Origin: Conidiobolus incongruus B7586
Lineage: Eukaryota > Entomophthoromycota > Entomophthoromycetes > Entomophthorales > Conidiobolaceae
DNA length: 64,000 nt
Direction: 5' to 3'
Assembly (NCBI GenBank): GCA_000697335.1
Contig: JNEM01014958.1
Location: 1-64,000 of the forward strand
A program made the position numbers and the translations under genes. Positions 11,537 to 25,216 of the stretch are shown piece by piece (position 1 is the first letter of the stretch; each line of letters begins with the position of its first letter). The notes under the pieces are model-generated. The model saw only the letters and a list, made by a program, of their open reading frames with translations, was not told where the DNA came from and did no database searches.

Positions 11537-14259
11537 TTTGAATGTTGAAATTAAAGCAAAAGAAACGAGCTGTTAAGAAATATAAAATGGTGTATGCTAT
11601 GGCTGAGTTGGCCAGGTATAAAAGACAAATAGAGTATATTTAAATATAAGCACAAATAATTCCAAAGATGCAATAAATGGATTGCAAAATATACGTAACC
11701 AAACCCAAAGGTAATACAAAAATATAGCAGTCTATCAGCAAGCAATACAGGTTGATGGAACAAAATTAAAAATACAATGCAAATAGCTTATAACAGAAGA
11801 TAATAACTAGTCTAAATACGAAAAATAAGGAAAAGAGTGTGGTTAGTTGGAGAGGTGAAACGTGACAATATGAGAGAATAATAAGTAATTTTTATGAACT
11901 GGACCATTTACTGTGGTATTTATACCTAATAAATTCAAACCTCATTAACCTTTAAAATTTATGGGTAAGTTTTGTGTAATAAATTCATGTTAACATTTAA
12001 ATTTTCTGTATTACTATACTATTACTCCAAAACTGGATTATCCTCAATAGGAGATTCTAATTCCTAATCCATAAATAATTACTATTGTTTTAATTGGTTG
12101 AGAATCTTAATAGTTTTCAGGAGCGAACCAATCAATGTATGAATTTTGTCAAATCATTCGTTAATTGGATAGATCATTAATTGTTCATGATTAACCCAAG
12201 CATATATAATTTAGCTACATCACAAATCATCTTTTCTAGTTTTTTCAATTAATCCATACTAGGACGTTTTTTCTCTTTTTATTGGATACAATTCAACTAT
12301 TGGACCAATTAAATACACTGGAAAAAACAATTGAACCTGTTACAGAGTAATGTCATATTTTAATTAATATTCAATTTATCAATATTATAATACTTTGAAA
12401 TTTTTTGGTTTCTAGTTTAGTTAGATATATAATTGCAGAAAGATTCCAAAAATTTTATATTGTTGAAAAAATGTTCAACAATATTAGAAAGATATTTAAA
12501 TAGTTCATCACTATTCGATCAATTTAAATATTCATTATATTGAAATTTGATTCATCAAGTATTATGGGAGAGCATGAACAAAATTTTAACATATGACGCT
12601 GCTTCTTTCTGATATTTATATATCAGATTCTTGATCTTATTTGTTATTTCATAGTAGTCATTTCAATATTTTCAAATCTATATATATTTCATAATAACTA
12701 CATATTAGCAAATACATATATAAATATATAGTTTATGATACAACATATTATTTTAATATATTTTATTAATAATTTTATAGTAATCAAATTTAATTGAAAC
12801 GCGAATTTGGAATATATTGTTAATCAATTTTTCTACAACTTGAATAAACTAGATTTAAATCTCAAAATAATGTGTGTTTTATATTTATTGTTAAAAGTCT
12901 ACAGAGATAATGATATCAAGCTAATAATTAAATAGTATTTTACGAATATTATATAGCCTTTAATATAAATAGATTTCCATTCAATATAATGCATTGATAT
13001 TACTACCAAAATATACATTATTTATGATATTTTAATTAATAATACAAAATCATTAATAAAGACTTTAATCTTGGTTTTCAAAAAGTTAGTTATTGATATC
13101 AATATTATATAATATGATCAATATCAAGATAAAAATTATTTTTTTACAATGTTCAAGATCATTTTAACCTTATTAACACTAATTTTTTGTATTTGAATTT
13201 ATTTGATCAGTTTCAAAGATAATTAAAAAGCACAGAGAAAAAATATTACATAATTTGATTAGAATGATGTAATTGTGATATGGAAATTAGCGTAATAAAA
13301 TTCAATTCAGTATTTTCAACGAATATTAAATTCAATCTTTGTAAAAACTATTATAGTTTGGATAACAAATAATTCCTGGTTCTAAAGATGATCAAAAAAT
13401 ACTTGGATTGATAATATTCTTAGGATAATGACCTATTTGAACTTGTTTAACAGAAAATATGAATATTCAAATAAATTTACTTGGTTAAGTTGATATTAAT
13501 TTCATCTCAAATGAAATAAAGAATATTTTTTTGAAATTGGATAGAATATAAGATTTTTAAATATTGATTTATTATTATGTCAGTAATTTATACAGTCAAA
13601 TACTTAATAATATTAATAGATATTATGAATTAAATATTGCAAATACATTTTAATTCAAAACAGTTTTCTAAATAATATATACAATTTAATTCAAAATTTA
13701 AATACAAAGAATAAATTAAGCATTTCAAAGTCGAGAATGATTATATTATTTGAAATGACAAAACAATATAACCTATCAAATTGATAAAATCATTGGAGTA
13801 TATGCTTAAGTCAATAAACTTTGGGTTGTATATATTAATTTCGAGTTTTGTTAAGCATTATTCATTTGACCAGAATACTTTTTAGTTTGATTTGGATATA
13901 ATATGAATAGTGAAAAAAGTATAATATTATAATTGGGAAATATAATACAAAAATTATAAATATAAACAGCATTATAAAATAAGCTTGATTCAAATACAAA
14001 TTCATATTTATAGAAATAAAGTAATAAATTTATCCTATAAAATGAAAATACTGGCGTCAAATATATGTATTAATAATGTATATATCTAATCGCAATGAAT
14101 AATTTTAGATTAAATTTTTTGATTTTTAACAATATAAACTATTCATTTACAACTTGAAGTTTATATTTATTACTAATTTCAGCTAGTTTTAGATTATATG
14201 AATAAATATTTTAATTTTTGTTATAAATACTATACTAGAATTAAAGATGAGAAATTCTT

Positions 14260-15395
14260 TAATTTCTGATTTTTCAAATATTTTATTAGTTTCAATATAT
14301 ATATATATATATATAATAGATAGAAAAATAAATAATTTTAAACTACATATAGTGTCTTTTCTTTAAGAAATTAATATTTAAAAATTTATTATTATAATCA
14401 TATTTAAACTAATTAATAACTATCAAAAGTTTTTTATATCAATATTAATAAAAGATAACAATAAATCTTTAAAAGCATTTAGAACTTATAAGCAGTTTTT
14501 AAAAATGATGTTTTATTTAAACTAATTATTTATTATTAAGTAAATTATTTCAAAGTTAGAAATGATTATTTAAAATATTAAAATTTATAAGATTAATTTT
14601 AACTATCACTCTTTAAATTATTAATATAATAAAAAATATATTGAAAAACACTTTTTTATTCTATTCAAAAAATTCTTATGAAACTTTAATATTAGTTACT
14701 TAAGTATATTATTTAAAGTTTAAACTTAGATTAATTAATTGAAATATAAAATAAATACCTTATAATTTAACTAAAAATTTAAAAAAGTTAAAATACTAAT
14801 ACTTAAATAAAATTTATCAAGATATAACAAAAATTAAAGCTTTTAGAGTAAATTTTTATAATTAATAAACTATAAATTATTTTAATTAAATATTTATTAA
14901 AATATAAATTAAAATATTAAGTTAAAATAATCCTTATCATAAATTTTAATAAATAAATATTTTATATATAAATGAATATTAATAGTTAAAATAAATTATA
15001 ATATGATATATTATATTTAATTTTTGAAGAAATATCAATCAATAGTAAATTTTATATTGTTTTTTAAATAAATCTATTTTTTAATTAGTATTCTTAATAT
15101 AATTTAAAGTTAATTATTATTCTATATATTATTTATAGAATATATATAGTTAAAACTTTAAAAAAATTTCCAAAAATAATCAGAAAAAGATATTACATTT
15201 AATATATTTATTAGATTATAACTTATATTATTATAATTATTTTAAGTAATTCAAAAATTAACTTATAAAATAGAAAGTTTTTATAAAAACATTTATTTGG
15301 TTTATAAAACAAAAAATTTAATCATTAATAGAAAAAACTATTTTTTAAGTATTAAAAATATAGCAAAAAGTGACTAATAATAAAAGAGAGTATTG

Positions 15396-15434
<39 letters not shown>

Positions 15435-15510
15435 ATATCATATATAAAAATATTTATTTATTTTCAAACTCAAAAAATTCTAATGTTTTTAAAATACAGA
15501 GTAATATAAA
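14260..15510. other. Arm-specific AT-rich block of about 1.25 kb
   Basis: Anchors on both sides match the right arm: the block AACTTGAAGTTTA near 14,153 pairs with 60,769, and TTTAGGAAATGAT near 15,520 pairs with about 60,680. Between these anchors the left arm has about 1.25 kb more than the right. The extra DNA is almost pure A/T, with (TA)n at about 14,295-14,316 and 15,399-15,431 near its ends. It carries no open frame. It may be an insertion on the left or a deletion on the right; the edges are approximate. Confidence 0.6.
15399..15431. repeat. (TA)n microsatellite
   Basis: An uninterrupted TA run of about 33 bases, the longest in the window. A shorter one lies at about 14,295-14,316, and a (TA) run on the other arm lies at about 60,849-60,868. 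Confidence 0.9.
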
Positions 15511-15739
15511 AATTTGTATTTAGGAAATGATACAATTAATATAAAAGAGAATTCCTTGAAAATATATTTGAATTGAAATATAAAATTTTTTAAATATTTC
15601 AATCAAATATGAAAATGTAATTTTAAGATAATAATATATTATTAATCCAGAGAGCATTTTTATAATCAATTATTAAATATCGATTTTACTAACCATAGTA
15701 GAATATTTATTAATTGGTAAAGCTATCAGTATATGACAA

Positions 15740-18700
15740 GAGAAATCAAAACTAGTGCCCAATCAAAATACATAACAGAGAGTTTTCAATTATCTGTGAC
15801 TTGCTCTATTAATGCTTGGACCTGCTGGCTTAAGAGAATGGGCCTAGTGGAATTATCGGTGCTTTTCAACTTGCGCTATATAGTTTCCAAAACCCGAGTC
15901 TCTTTGCTTTCAGTGTAACGTTTCTTGGCTTTTTCAGACAATCCTGATTGCTGCTTGACACGACCCCACTCTACCAGAGGATCAGTCATAAAAGATTATA
16001 ATTCTAAGAATAAAGTTTTATGGTATTTTCTGCAAATCTTCAGGGTAACTTCGCAAGAAATTCTAAAAGTTCTTTCAACCTTAGTGGGCCCTAGGCAATC
16101 AATAAAGTTATTTGTTAATCTAAAAGGTACTATTTCAGGTTCAGCTAAATATTATTCTGCTTCAAATAAGCAATTGAAATCAATATGTAAAATGCTTCCT
16201 GAAGTTTCATCAAAGATGTATTCTCACTATGACCATCACCCAATCCTAGAGTATGCCCTACCATAGACATGACAGAGAGACTTCGAGTGTAATTTAGTCG
16301 TGCTGCATGCCATTTTTTCGGATCAGGAAAAGAGTCATAATAGCATTGATGTAAAACTGGTGGGAAATGTGGAAGTATTTGCTGAGTAAAAAAGCGATAC
16401 TTTCTTTCCTGATTATGCTTCGATTATCGACTATTGATGGCTCTAAAATTAGCCACAACCTTCTTATTATAATAATCCAAGATAGTTGATTTTGTGGTTA
16501 CTGTATTCTCTACGCATCCAATAATACCGTATTGAGATCTCAGAGGTAATACAGAATATTTTTTAATTCTCAAACTTAGTTTTTTTGAATCTGCTTACAA
16601 GTCAAATAATCGAATTAATATGGTATTAAATTCCATTACTCTGGAATCTTTTCTAAGATCATGATTTGGTTTGCAGAGAAAGTTATAAACTTTGTTGTTA
16701 TGCCCAATAGCAGGAAACTTCACAAACCTTGCTAAAAACGACATTAATTTAGCATTCTTCATATCAATTGATTTGAAATGAGGCTCAGAGCCGTTTAAAT
16801 CTGGTTTGGTCATAGTAGATTGAAGAGATATTACCAAGCCTTGTTTATCTAAATTAATGGCAGGATCATTCATGATATATTCAAGATTATCTTGGGAAGT
16901 TGATAATCTTGCTAGGAAGCCTCATAGTCTGGGGTATTGACCATAAATACTGGTAATGTCATCGTAAAATGACATTTCGGTGGAATCCTGAGAAGGGGAG
17001 TAGACCGCAGTAACCATTTTTTTAGCCTTGTCCTGCCTAATCTTATCTTCTGATAATAGGATGGGCGCAAGGTTCCAAGGTGACTGGCGAGGATAAGCGA
17101 ACAGAACTTTCCTTGATAAATGTACAAAACAATCAGATAGCTGAGTTGACTCATGGCATATGCTACAAAAAGCTTAGTTAAAAACGTAAAATAAGCTTAT
17201 TGGACTTAACACATTGGTTAGTTCAGTGAAAAGAAGAAAAATACAATTATATTGGCTCGTTATATCGTAATGGTGCAACATTTTTTGACCCTATTGCGTA
17301 ATGAAGTAGTTAGTAACTTCAATTATCAGATTTATGACTCAAGATAAGGTTAGTTGATTGTACTGGAGATAATTGGAGAGTTCTTCTTTGCCATATGCAA
17401 TTGTTGTAATGGTAGTTTGGATTAATGAATCAGGTGATTTTCGCGGATCTGATAAGATTTCGTGCCCCATATCAATGCAGAACTCTAAGAGATTGTAAGA
17501 AGATTTGTGAAAATCGGGAAACATATAATGGATATTTTCGAACTGGGTTTTTAGATAGCTTAAGGAGGATCCAGATATTTCATGAAGCCATCGATTGTTT
17601 AGCAGTGAAAGCTTGACCCAAGCGCAAAATGGATGATCTTCATCAAAATGGTTAAATCAATTAACTGGTTTATCGTAAACGATTTAATATCTTTTGGAGA
17701 AGGGACTGAGACAATTTTATTTTTAAAACAGTTTCTGAAATGTGAATAGCTTTTTGCTGTTCCCCAAGATACCATTTACTTCTAGCATCTTGGATTTGAA
17801 CTTCCCAATATTTTTCTTTACTTGCGTGAGCCATCATGGATTGTGCAGTGGGATCATAACCCGCATGACGCGCTAACTTGATACTATCAATGAGTAACTC
17901 ATCCAAAAAGTTGGTATAACTAAAGGATGAGTCCATATGGTGAGTTACTGTAATAAGGATTTAGAAAGAGATAAAATGTTTTCTGAATGTTTAAAAGTAG
18001 CAGGAGTGTGCTTTAATTTGGCTTTCCAATATGTTAAGACTGATTCTAGGTTTAAGCCCATTTGAAGGGAGTTATTAACTAAATATTCGACATCATCTAA
18101 AATGTGAAGCTGAATTAGGCTCGCTCGCAAACCATGGAAAAAATTGCCGCCAATAAATCCCATTTGAGGAATTAAATTCTTTTTGGTCAATTCAATTAAA
18201 TTGAGAGCCTCCTCGAAACATTGTGAATGCAGTAAAGCCATAATCTTTCCTAAGGAATAATTAAATGTATGATTGGAATCGTTTAAAATACGATTTTTTA
18301 ATCTTCTCAAATTGCCCTTTTTCCAAGAGGATTCGAGTGCACAGTCTTCCATCTTCAATCTATATGGAAGAGGAATATCACTAGAAATAAAAGTGTCACA
18401 TAGAGATTCAGCAAGTAGATGAGGTTCCTGGCTTCTACATGCGTCATTAAGACCTAATTTATACTCGAAATTATTGGGATCTTTATGAAGCGCGGCTTGA
18501 TACCAAACTTGAGCAGATTGTCAGTCTTTTAAATACAAATAATCTGATGTTTGTGATTCCTCAGATTTAACGCCTAGAATAGTAGATATCCAAATAACTG
18601 AATCACGATCATTATTCTTACAAATTACTTTTAATTCGCTCAAGGCTTTTTGGCTTTCATCAGTGCCAATTCCTAATTTCCTATAATAGTATTCTAAGGA

Positions 18701-21700
18701 GCGTATCAAGCTTACTAGATCATCAACCATTAGAGGAGCCCGGCTAAGCTTATTCTTGGGATCAGATTGGGTGATCAACTGTACTCTATAAATGATATCA
18801 ATCAATGATTTTCGGCCTTGCTTTCTTAATTCTCCTCCGAGGAGGTTAATTATTTTTTCCAGAGAGGAAAATAATTTCAAAACAAACTAAATTATGAATA
18901 ATTGATGGTTAGTTTAAGAGTTGGTGTAAAATTCATCAAAATAGTTCCCTTTAACTATATGTGATATTTTAAATAATGAAGACTATTTTTATGTTGATGC
19001 AAATTAGGGTTGGCAATGATAGATTTGATTTCTCCTATAATTAAATTGAATGGAGTATCAGATTCTCTTAGACAATATAATATTAGATGAAGAAAAATCG
19101 CGGTAAGCAATTGGATATCGGGAACTTGAATGTTACCTATTAGACTGTTGAAAATGGAAGAAGCAAGGGGATCATCAAGTTTCTGGATATGACTTAAACA
19201 CCACTCGGAAAGCCAATGCCCAAAGAAATCACAGTAAGAGTCAACTAGACTTGTTTTGATTTCCAACGGAACTTCGACTGTATAATTGGATTGCAAAAGC
19301 GGTTCTATTATAACTTCATTTCTTTCGATTAATGCAGCCCGATGCGCTACTGATTTATAATCACTCATATTCAAATTTGGGGATTGCAAAATTTGATATA
19401 ATCGCTTAAATCCGCATGATTTGATCATAGCTTGAATTGCATAAGAGTATTTAATTTGATGCCGGAAGCTTAGTGATAATTGGAATTTGGGAAGAGGAAA
19501 CTTGTGGATTAATGTTTGGCAAAAGGGAATCCAATCTTCGGAGTTGGAGGTGTTCATTATAATGGGAAGTTCAAAATTCGTCTCATCGTTAATTAATAGA
19601 TCAAGATCCATAGCACCTGATTTTCCAAGTATTTTTGAAGTCAGAATTTTATTGGATTCAGTAGTTTCCAGTTCATCATGAAATATATTGAATAAGGTTA
19701 TGAACAGTTCATTGACGAGTGCAGGTACAGGAGTTCGATCCAAATTAATTTGAACAAAATCTTCATTAGAACAGAGATAGTATCATAAACCATTTAACTC
19801 TGTTTCACTCGACATGAGAGTATTTTCATCAATTATTTGCATATAGTATGCTATCATTTCTTCTGGTTTCCTACCAATTAATTTTTCTAAGAGATGCTTT
19901 TTGATTGTTTCAAACTCAGAACTGTCAGATGGTATATGGGAGAACCATTTTAGAAAATCCTTGGTTAATGATTTTTTTCTGATGAAAATATGTTTTAAAA
20001 TTCGAATTAAATTCTGCCTCAGATAAATATCAGTGAATTGATTTAAATGAGCACAGGTGATAGAAATAAAGTGATTTAAGTATTTCCCCAGGATATCATC
20101 GTTTAATAAAGTAGGTAAAGTTTCCACAATACCAATTATAGCCAATTGTAACGGCTTGAATCGAGCTAATTCAGAGAAAAGAGAACAAATCTATAGATAA
20201 TCAATGATAAATAAACACAGTGCTAAATTAATGGTTTTGCCTGATAAAAGTAAGATTGTATTTTGTTATTCATTATCATTATCAATATTTTTAAAGATTT
20301 TAGACTCTGAATCTGTGTTAAATAGAGATGAACTGAACTTTGACAGATATCATATGGAAAAGAAAGATAATTGTGGAAGAAAGAATGTAAAAAAGTTGAA
20401 ATTTCTTGATCAGAGACATCAACCAAGCTACCGTTAAAGACAAAAACAATCCGATAAATACACTTCAATCTATCTAATATCTACAATATGTTTAATTAGA
20501 TGATTGTATTGATAAATGAATAAATAATAATTATTATTATAATTATAATAAATCTGTCCATCACGTTCACTTGATTTAGATTCAGTAAAAATTATTTCAT
20601 TAACAATTGAGCACATATTATATTGAATTCGGGTTTTGAGATCAGGATTAAAATGAAGATTTTTGAGAGAGGGAATCAATTGATTATTCCAAATTTCAAA
20701 ATAACGAACAATATAGTAGAAAATACAATATAAACCGTATGAATCCCAAGCATCTTCCATATTCAACATAGCTAAGGATAGTATATGCACGACATCATTT
20801 GGAGTATACTTGTCAATCGCTAAGGGAAGCACCTGTGTCAAGCAACTTTGGACAAATTCTTTGAGACTAGTTATAAAGAAATAAGCGAATTGCGAAAATT
20901 TTTCAGGATGAGTAGAAATTTCGATCAAGCTATAAAAGATATCGAGGAAAAACTGAGAGATTAGGTGAAAAGGGATATGGATATTTCTGGTGGCAAATAA
21001 TATCTTAAATTATTTTATTGATTAATATGATGTAATAAGTTATTTGACAAGAAATTACATTTTGGCACACTAATTGTGTGGAGTTAATATTTGAACATAG
21101 GAAAGCTTTGAATAGTAATATTAATAGCGGTAACATTTGATCATATTCAACCTTCCAATATGAATAAATTAGGAGCATATAAAAAGCTTGGAAATAAGAT
21201 GCAAACCTAATCAATACCCCAATACATTTGATGTATATCAATAAAGCTGAAGGGTTTGATTCACTTTCAATAAAACGAGTTAACGTTTCGTTTATTTGGT
21301 TAATGAAGAGTATTCTCTTTCGGAATTCGGTTTTTGAAAATCGGAATAAAAATTTCGCTAATTAAAAATTAATATTTAAATAATAAAAATAGTTATTTTA
21401 AGTTATCTAAGGTATAAATGTAAACTTTGGCTGGAGTCTCCAAAAGCATTCGAACATATTTCTTGTAACTTGGTATTAACAATGATTTTTTTTCAAATCC
21501 GAATGTTTTGAAAAATTTTGAATCAATCGGAAATAATTTATCTTTTTTTGGTAATTTGGCCATTATAATCGATCAGCTCCAGTAACTGAATAAAATGTTC
21601 ATCAATAATTTCAGTTGATAGGCCAAAAGCTTGAGAAGTGATCTATTCGCCACTACAAATTGAACATCTTATTTCAATCGGTGGCTCACTACTGTAAATT

Positions 21701-24700
21701 GTATCGAGATTCGTAATATTTATGGTTAAAGTATGCTGCCATGCACAAAGGGTATGTTTAAGTCCCTTGATAAATGATGATATATTCAAACTATCAAGAT
21801 TGATGATGTTTTGATATCTAAAAAAATATTAGTTAATAAAATCATATATTTGATATAATGCCCTACTCTATTTGATTCGATAAAAATAGCAAAGTTCGGA
21901 TTTCTTAAAAATTTGATTTAATATTTTGAAAAAGTTTATTCACCATAAGTTTTGAAGAATAAAAGAACAAGTGTTATACAAAATAAAAATAAAAATCAAA
22001 AGACTGGAAATCAATAGCTGCTCTTCTTTCCAGTTATGGTTACAAAGTACAGAAAGTGTTATGTGAGATATTTCATTGGTCGGTAATCCTTTGAAATCAT
22101 TGATCAATTGGCGATATTGATCTTACTTCAATTGAATTTCATTGAATCTTGAATAAATCATATTCTTCAAATAAATTCCTTCAAACGATGGAATGGAAAA
22201 AGGTGTGAAATGAATCAGAACAAATTTGATCTATGTAAGGAATCAGTATCAATAAGAGAATTGACTTAGTTGGCGTATCTAAAAAACAACAGTTAAATGT
22301 GTAGTGTGAATTAAAAATTCAAAGATTACTTTGAAATGAGAATCTCTCCGCCATTTGAATTGTATGAATGAAATATTAACAATGTTTTCTTTGCGAGGCT
22401 GATCATTACTAGAACCCTATAAATAATTGTTCAAAAATCATTAAATAATTTATATAAGTTATATTTTACATTGGACAAAATTTTCATATATACTTTAGTA
22501 ACAAGTCTAAAATATATGTCAAGTAATTTTTCAATAAATTCCATCATCGATGATCTCGGATTTTGGTCAATCAAACAAGAGGAAATTAATCTTTTCAGGG
22601 TAACGACATGATCAATATCAATTTGAAACCGGTAAATGAAGGCATATTATTAGCTGAAGATCACTAACTGAAAAAATTAACCTGTTTCTCTCTTTTGAGA
22701 TTCAATAAAAAAGGCGATGAATAAAGGAACTAGTTGACTGACTAATGAAAATTCAAAGGTTTTAGGGAGTCCATTAAATAACTCCATTATTTCATACATA
22801 TCAGAGTTTCCAAAGACTATTACAAATTTAGATTTAGTCATCTGTTTCGAGATTTGAACCCATCATTCAACTTATTTATTGGGAGAACTTTGAAGACTTG
22901 GAGATGGAAGTGCGGTAAAATCAGATTTGAACCTTTTGAAGGATACAAAATACATTAAAATACTAAGTATCGAAATAAAAATTGAACACTTATTCAGCTA
23001 ACATATCAAGGAAATTTTCGAAATTGCTTCGATCTCGACGTCCTAATTCGGTTGGAGATTTCTCCTTAAATAAGGTTTGATTAATTTCTTATATTAGTTT
23101 AGCAAATTATATATCACTTATGATTGTTCAGATTTAAGAGCAATTCTATAATATTTAATGAAGCCTTTAAAGGAGACAGACAGTAATTCCTTATCAAAGC
23201 TTAACTGCAATAAGGTAGATAAAATATGTTCATTAATTGTGTGAGATTGGCCTAATTTATCGAAATAAAGCGATATCAATCGAATGAAGGATTTCTAAAT
23301 ATGATCATAAATGCGAGATGATATTAATATTACGATATATTTACCTGAATATACTTTGAAAACTTGGTAAAACTATCGTTCAATAAGATTTCTTCGAGAT
23401 TGCTAAATAATGGGACAATTAATTGATGATAAAATCCTTCGTGAGTTTGTAAAAAAGAAAGCCATCCTTCCAAGTTCTTGTTAATGAGATTCGAGATATT
23501 GATGCTATTAGGCTTTAATAAAAAAAACGTTTAATATGAACAATGATATTACGTATGTTCAATCCGTAATGGGAAGTTCAAGTTTTCTTGAAAAATAAAG
23601 TAAAGATAGTAAATAAATGATAAAAAGGAGTGGTAAATATAATGCTCAAGGAATGTCATATTATTTAAAACTTAAAATATTGTCGAAACATATTGTCAAC
23701 TACCTCTAAGATCCGCCAATGAGGAGCTGAAGAATTCACCACGAAGTCATCACATTGATGTATAAGGATTCCCCAACTCATTAGTAGACACAAACGCATT
23801 ATCCAGCGATTACTTCCTGTAGTTAACCAAGTTCCTCCCCAGCTAACCATTACACATAGCAGGACAAATGTTAATTTGAATACTGATGTCTGAGGTGACT
23901 CTGCGAGGGGAACTTCTTTGAATGTTACAGGAGATAAAATAGAACGTAACAGTACCATAATGATAGCTAATTAATGTGAATAAAATATTATAACTCTGAG
24001 GAACTTATTTATTAATTATTAGATCTGTTAAAGGAATGACCAGAATAGCTCATCTAGCTATTCTGATGTGTTCTCTTATACTTCTTTTGGCCTTCTTTGT
24101 CTTCTTTGTCTTCTTTGTCCTTTTGTCTTGTAGTGATTATTTCAAGGGAAGTGGAACTTTAAATGTTCCTATTATATCCTATTTTAGGTAATGTCACGTT
24201 GACTCGTGACACATATCTATCAATCAAACAAATGTTAAATGATGAATCATTTAATATTATTAAATAAAATATTACATTGAAAAGAAAATTGTAAATATAT
24301 ATTATAGAGCGTTACTAGCCTATTTGGTTCAGGTGTTTAATCATAGATTCTTGAATAGTGTCGGAGCATGTTTTGAAAGCTGAAGTAAGCAACTCTTTAG
24401 GAATGGGATGAATTTGAAACTGATTCAAATCGATCTAAACCAATATTTTTTATAATTAAACAAATATTATTTTTATGCTGTCGATTTAAGGTGTACCGAG
24501 TTAATTCTATTCATTTAACTCTCGCTGTGATTGGTAAATGTGTGATTCAACAATACATTGCCATTGCAAAGTATTGGTTTCGGATTTTCTTCTGCAACAT
24601 TATTAATACAGAAAATTATATTTAAAAAGTATATTTAACTATTAAACAAATCAACACTTAGAAATATTTACTCTGCAAATAATATACTAAAATAATCTAA

Positions 24701-25216
24701 AGGAAATCGTCCAAGCTAATGTTGCCCTCATTATGTTTATTAATTGCTATAAAATATAATATACCTTCTTTAAGTAGATGACCAAATTGCTTAGTTGGAT
24801 AGATATTTGCTATATTAAGTAGCTGGATGAAATATTGTATTTCCAATACAATACGAGATACACTGGATTCAGATTCGAAATATTGAAATTTGAATAGATA
24901 TTCATGATGTGTCGGAATGGACAGTATCGCATTTAGATATCTGATTCTATATCCTTGGTTTAAAAAAGGATTGAATATTCCGTTGTTAAGCGGAATTTTG
25001 TGAAAATTTACTTTTAAAATCTAAAGATTTAATATGCTCCGAAATAAGATCAATGACTTTTATTAAATCAGGACAGAGAATTTTATAATTAAAATCAGAA
25101 TTATTTGGAGTGTCAAGCTCAGTAAGAATAATCCTAGTAGAGAGTAAAAAAGACTTGTTTAGGCCCAAACATTCTGAATCTTTAATTGTGTGTTCAATTT
25201 CAGTCTCATTTGACAT
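15740..25216 (-). pseudogene. ATR/Mec1/Rad3-family checkpoint kinase, degenerate copy
   Basis: This is the mirror copy of the open ATR gene at 51,461-60,455, recognisable over its whole length from the ATG region at 25,216 to the FATC end near 15,740. The right copy has a 3.1-kb final exon without a stop. The same stretch here is broken into short pieces (for example 18,955-19,743, 17,945-18,358, 17,670-17,936 and 16,595-16,873) by stops and frameshifts. Near 16,610 a TAA follows RLFDL where the right copy reads on. Near 16,240 the catalytic loop reads GLGDGHSEN instead of GLGDRHSEN and then changes frame. The C-terminal stop is also lost. A 518-bp solo LTR sits at the 5' edge of one exon (23,694-24,211). 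No functional kinase can come from this copy; partial transcripts are possible. Confidence 0.92.
23689..24216. mobile_element. Solo LTR (fossil LTR retrotransposon) with 5-bp target duplication
   Basis: The element is 23,694-24,211 (518 bp). It starts TG and ends CA on either strand, with terminal TGTCA/TGACA. It is flanked by the direct repeat CATAT at 23,689-23,693 and 24,212-24,216. The right ATR copy has the empty site with one copy of this pentamer, near 52,495. Only one LTR is present, with no internal coding region, which is the usual result of LTR-LTR recombination. The TGTCACG end on the minus strand is common in fungal Ty3/Gypsy LTRs, but the family is a guess. It contains a short CTTCTTTGT repeat near 24,085-24,115. 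It is younger than the arm duplication. Confidence 0.85.

Larger units (their letters stand above)
11537..15739. other. Intergenic between AT-hook gene and ATR pseudogene (left arm)
   Basis: About 11,540-12,350 aligns with 62,600-63,430 on the right arm and includes the shared 5' flank of the AT-hook gene. About 12,350-14,250 aligns more weakly with 60,770-62,600. About 14,260-15,510 has no partner and is listed as an insertion. No open frame that I can support; the short frames here are not conserved in the mirror copy. Confidence 0.55.

Noticed and set aside
11342-11763. Separate small gene at 11,551-11,763 and a longer first exon reading to 11,342
   Set aside because: The frame at 11,551-11,763 is 5' flank and is not kept in the mirror copy. 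The long first exon is better explained by a donor at 11,445, because the spliced frame is preserved in both arms.
15925-17616. Plus-strand open frames over the left ATR copy
   Set aside because: They mirror antisense frames of the open ATR copy (59,966-60,274 and 58,579-58,770 on the minus strand), so they are shadows, not new genes.
23665-23958. 97-residue open frame on the minus strand
   Set aside because: It lies almost wholly inside the solo LTR, has no counterpart on the right arm, and runs from the LTR into ATR pseudogene sequence. It is not a gene.
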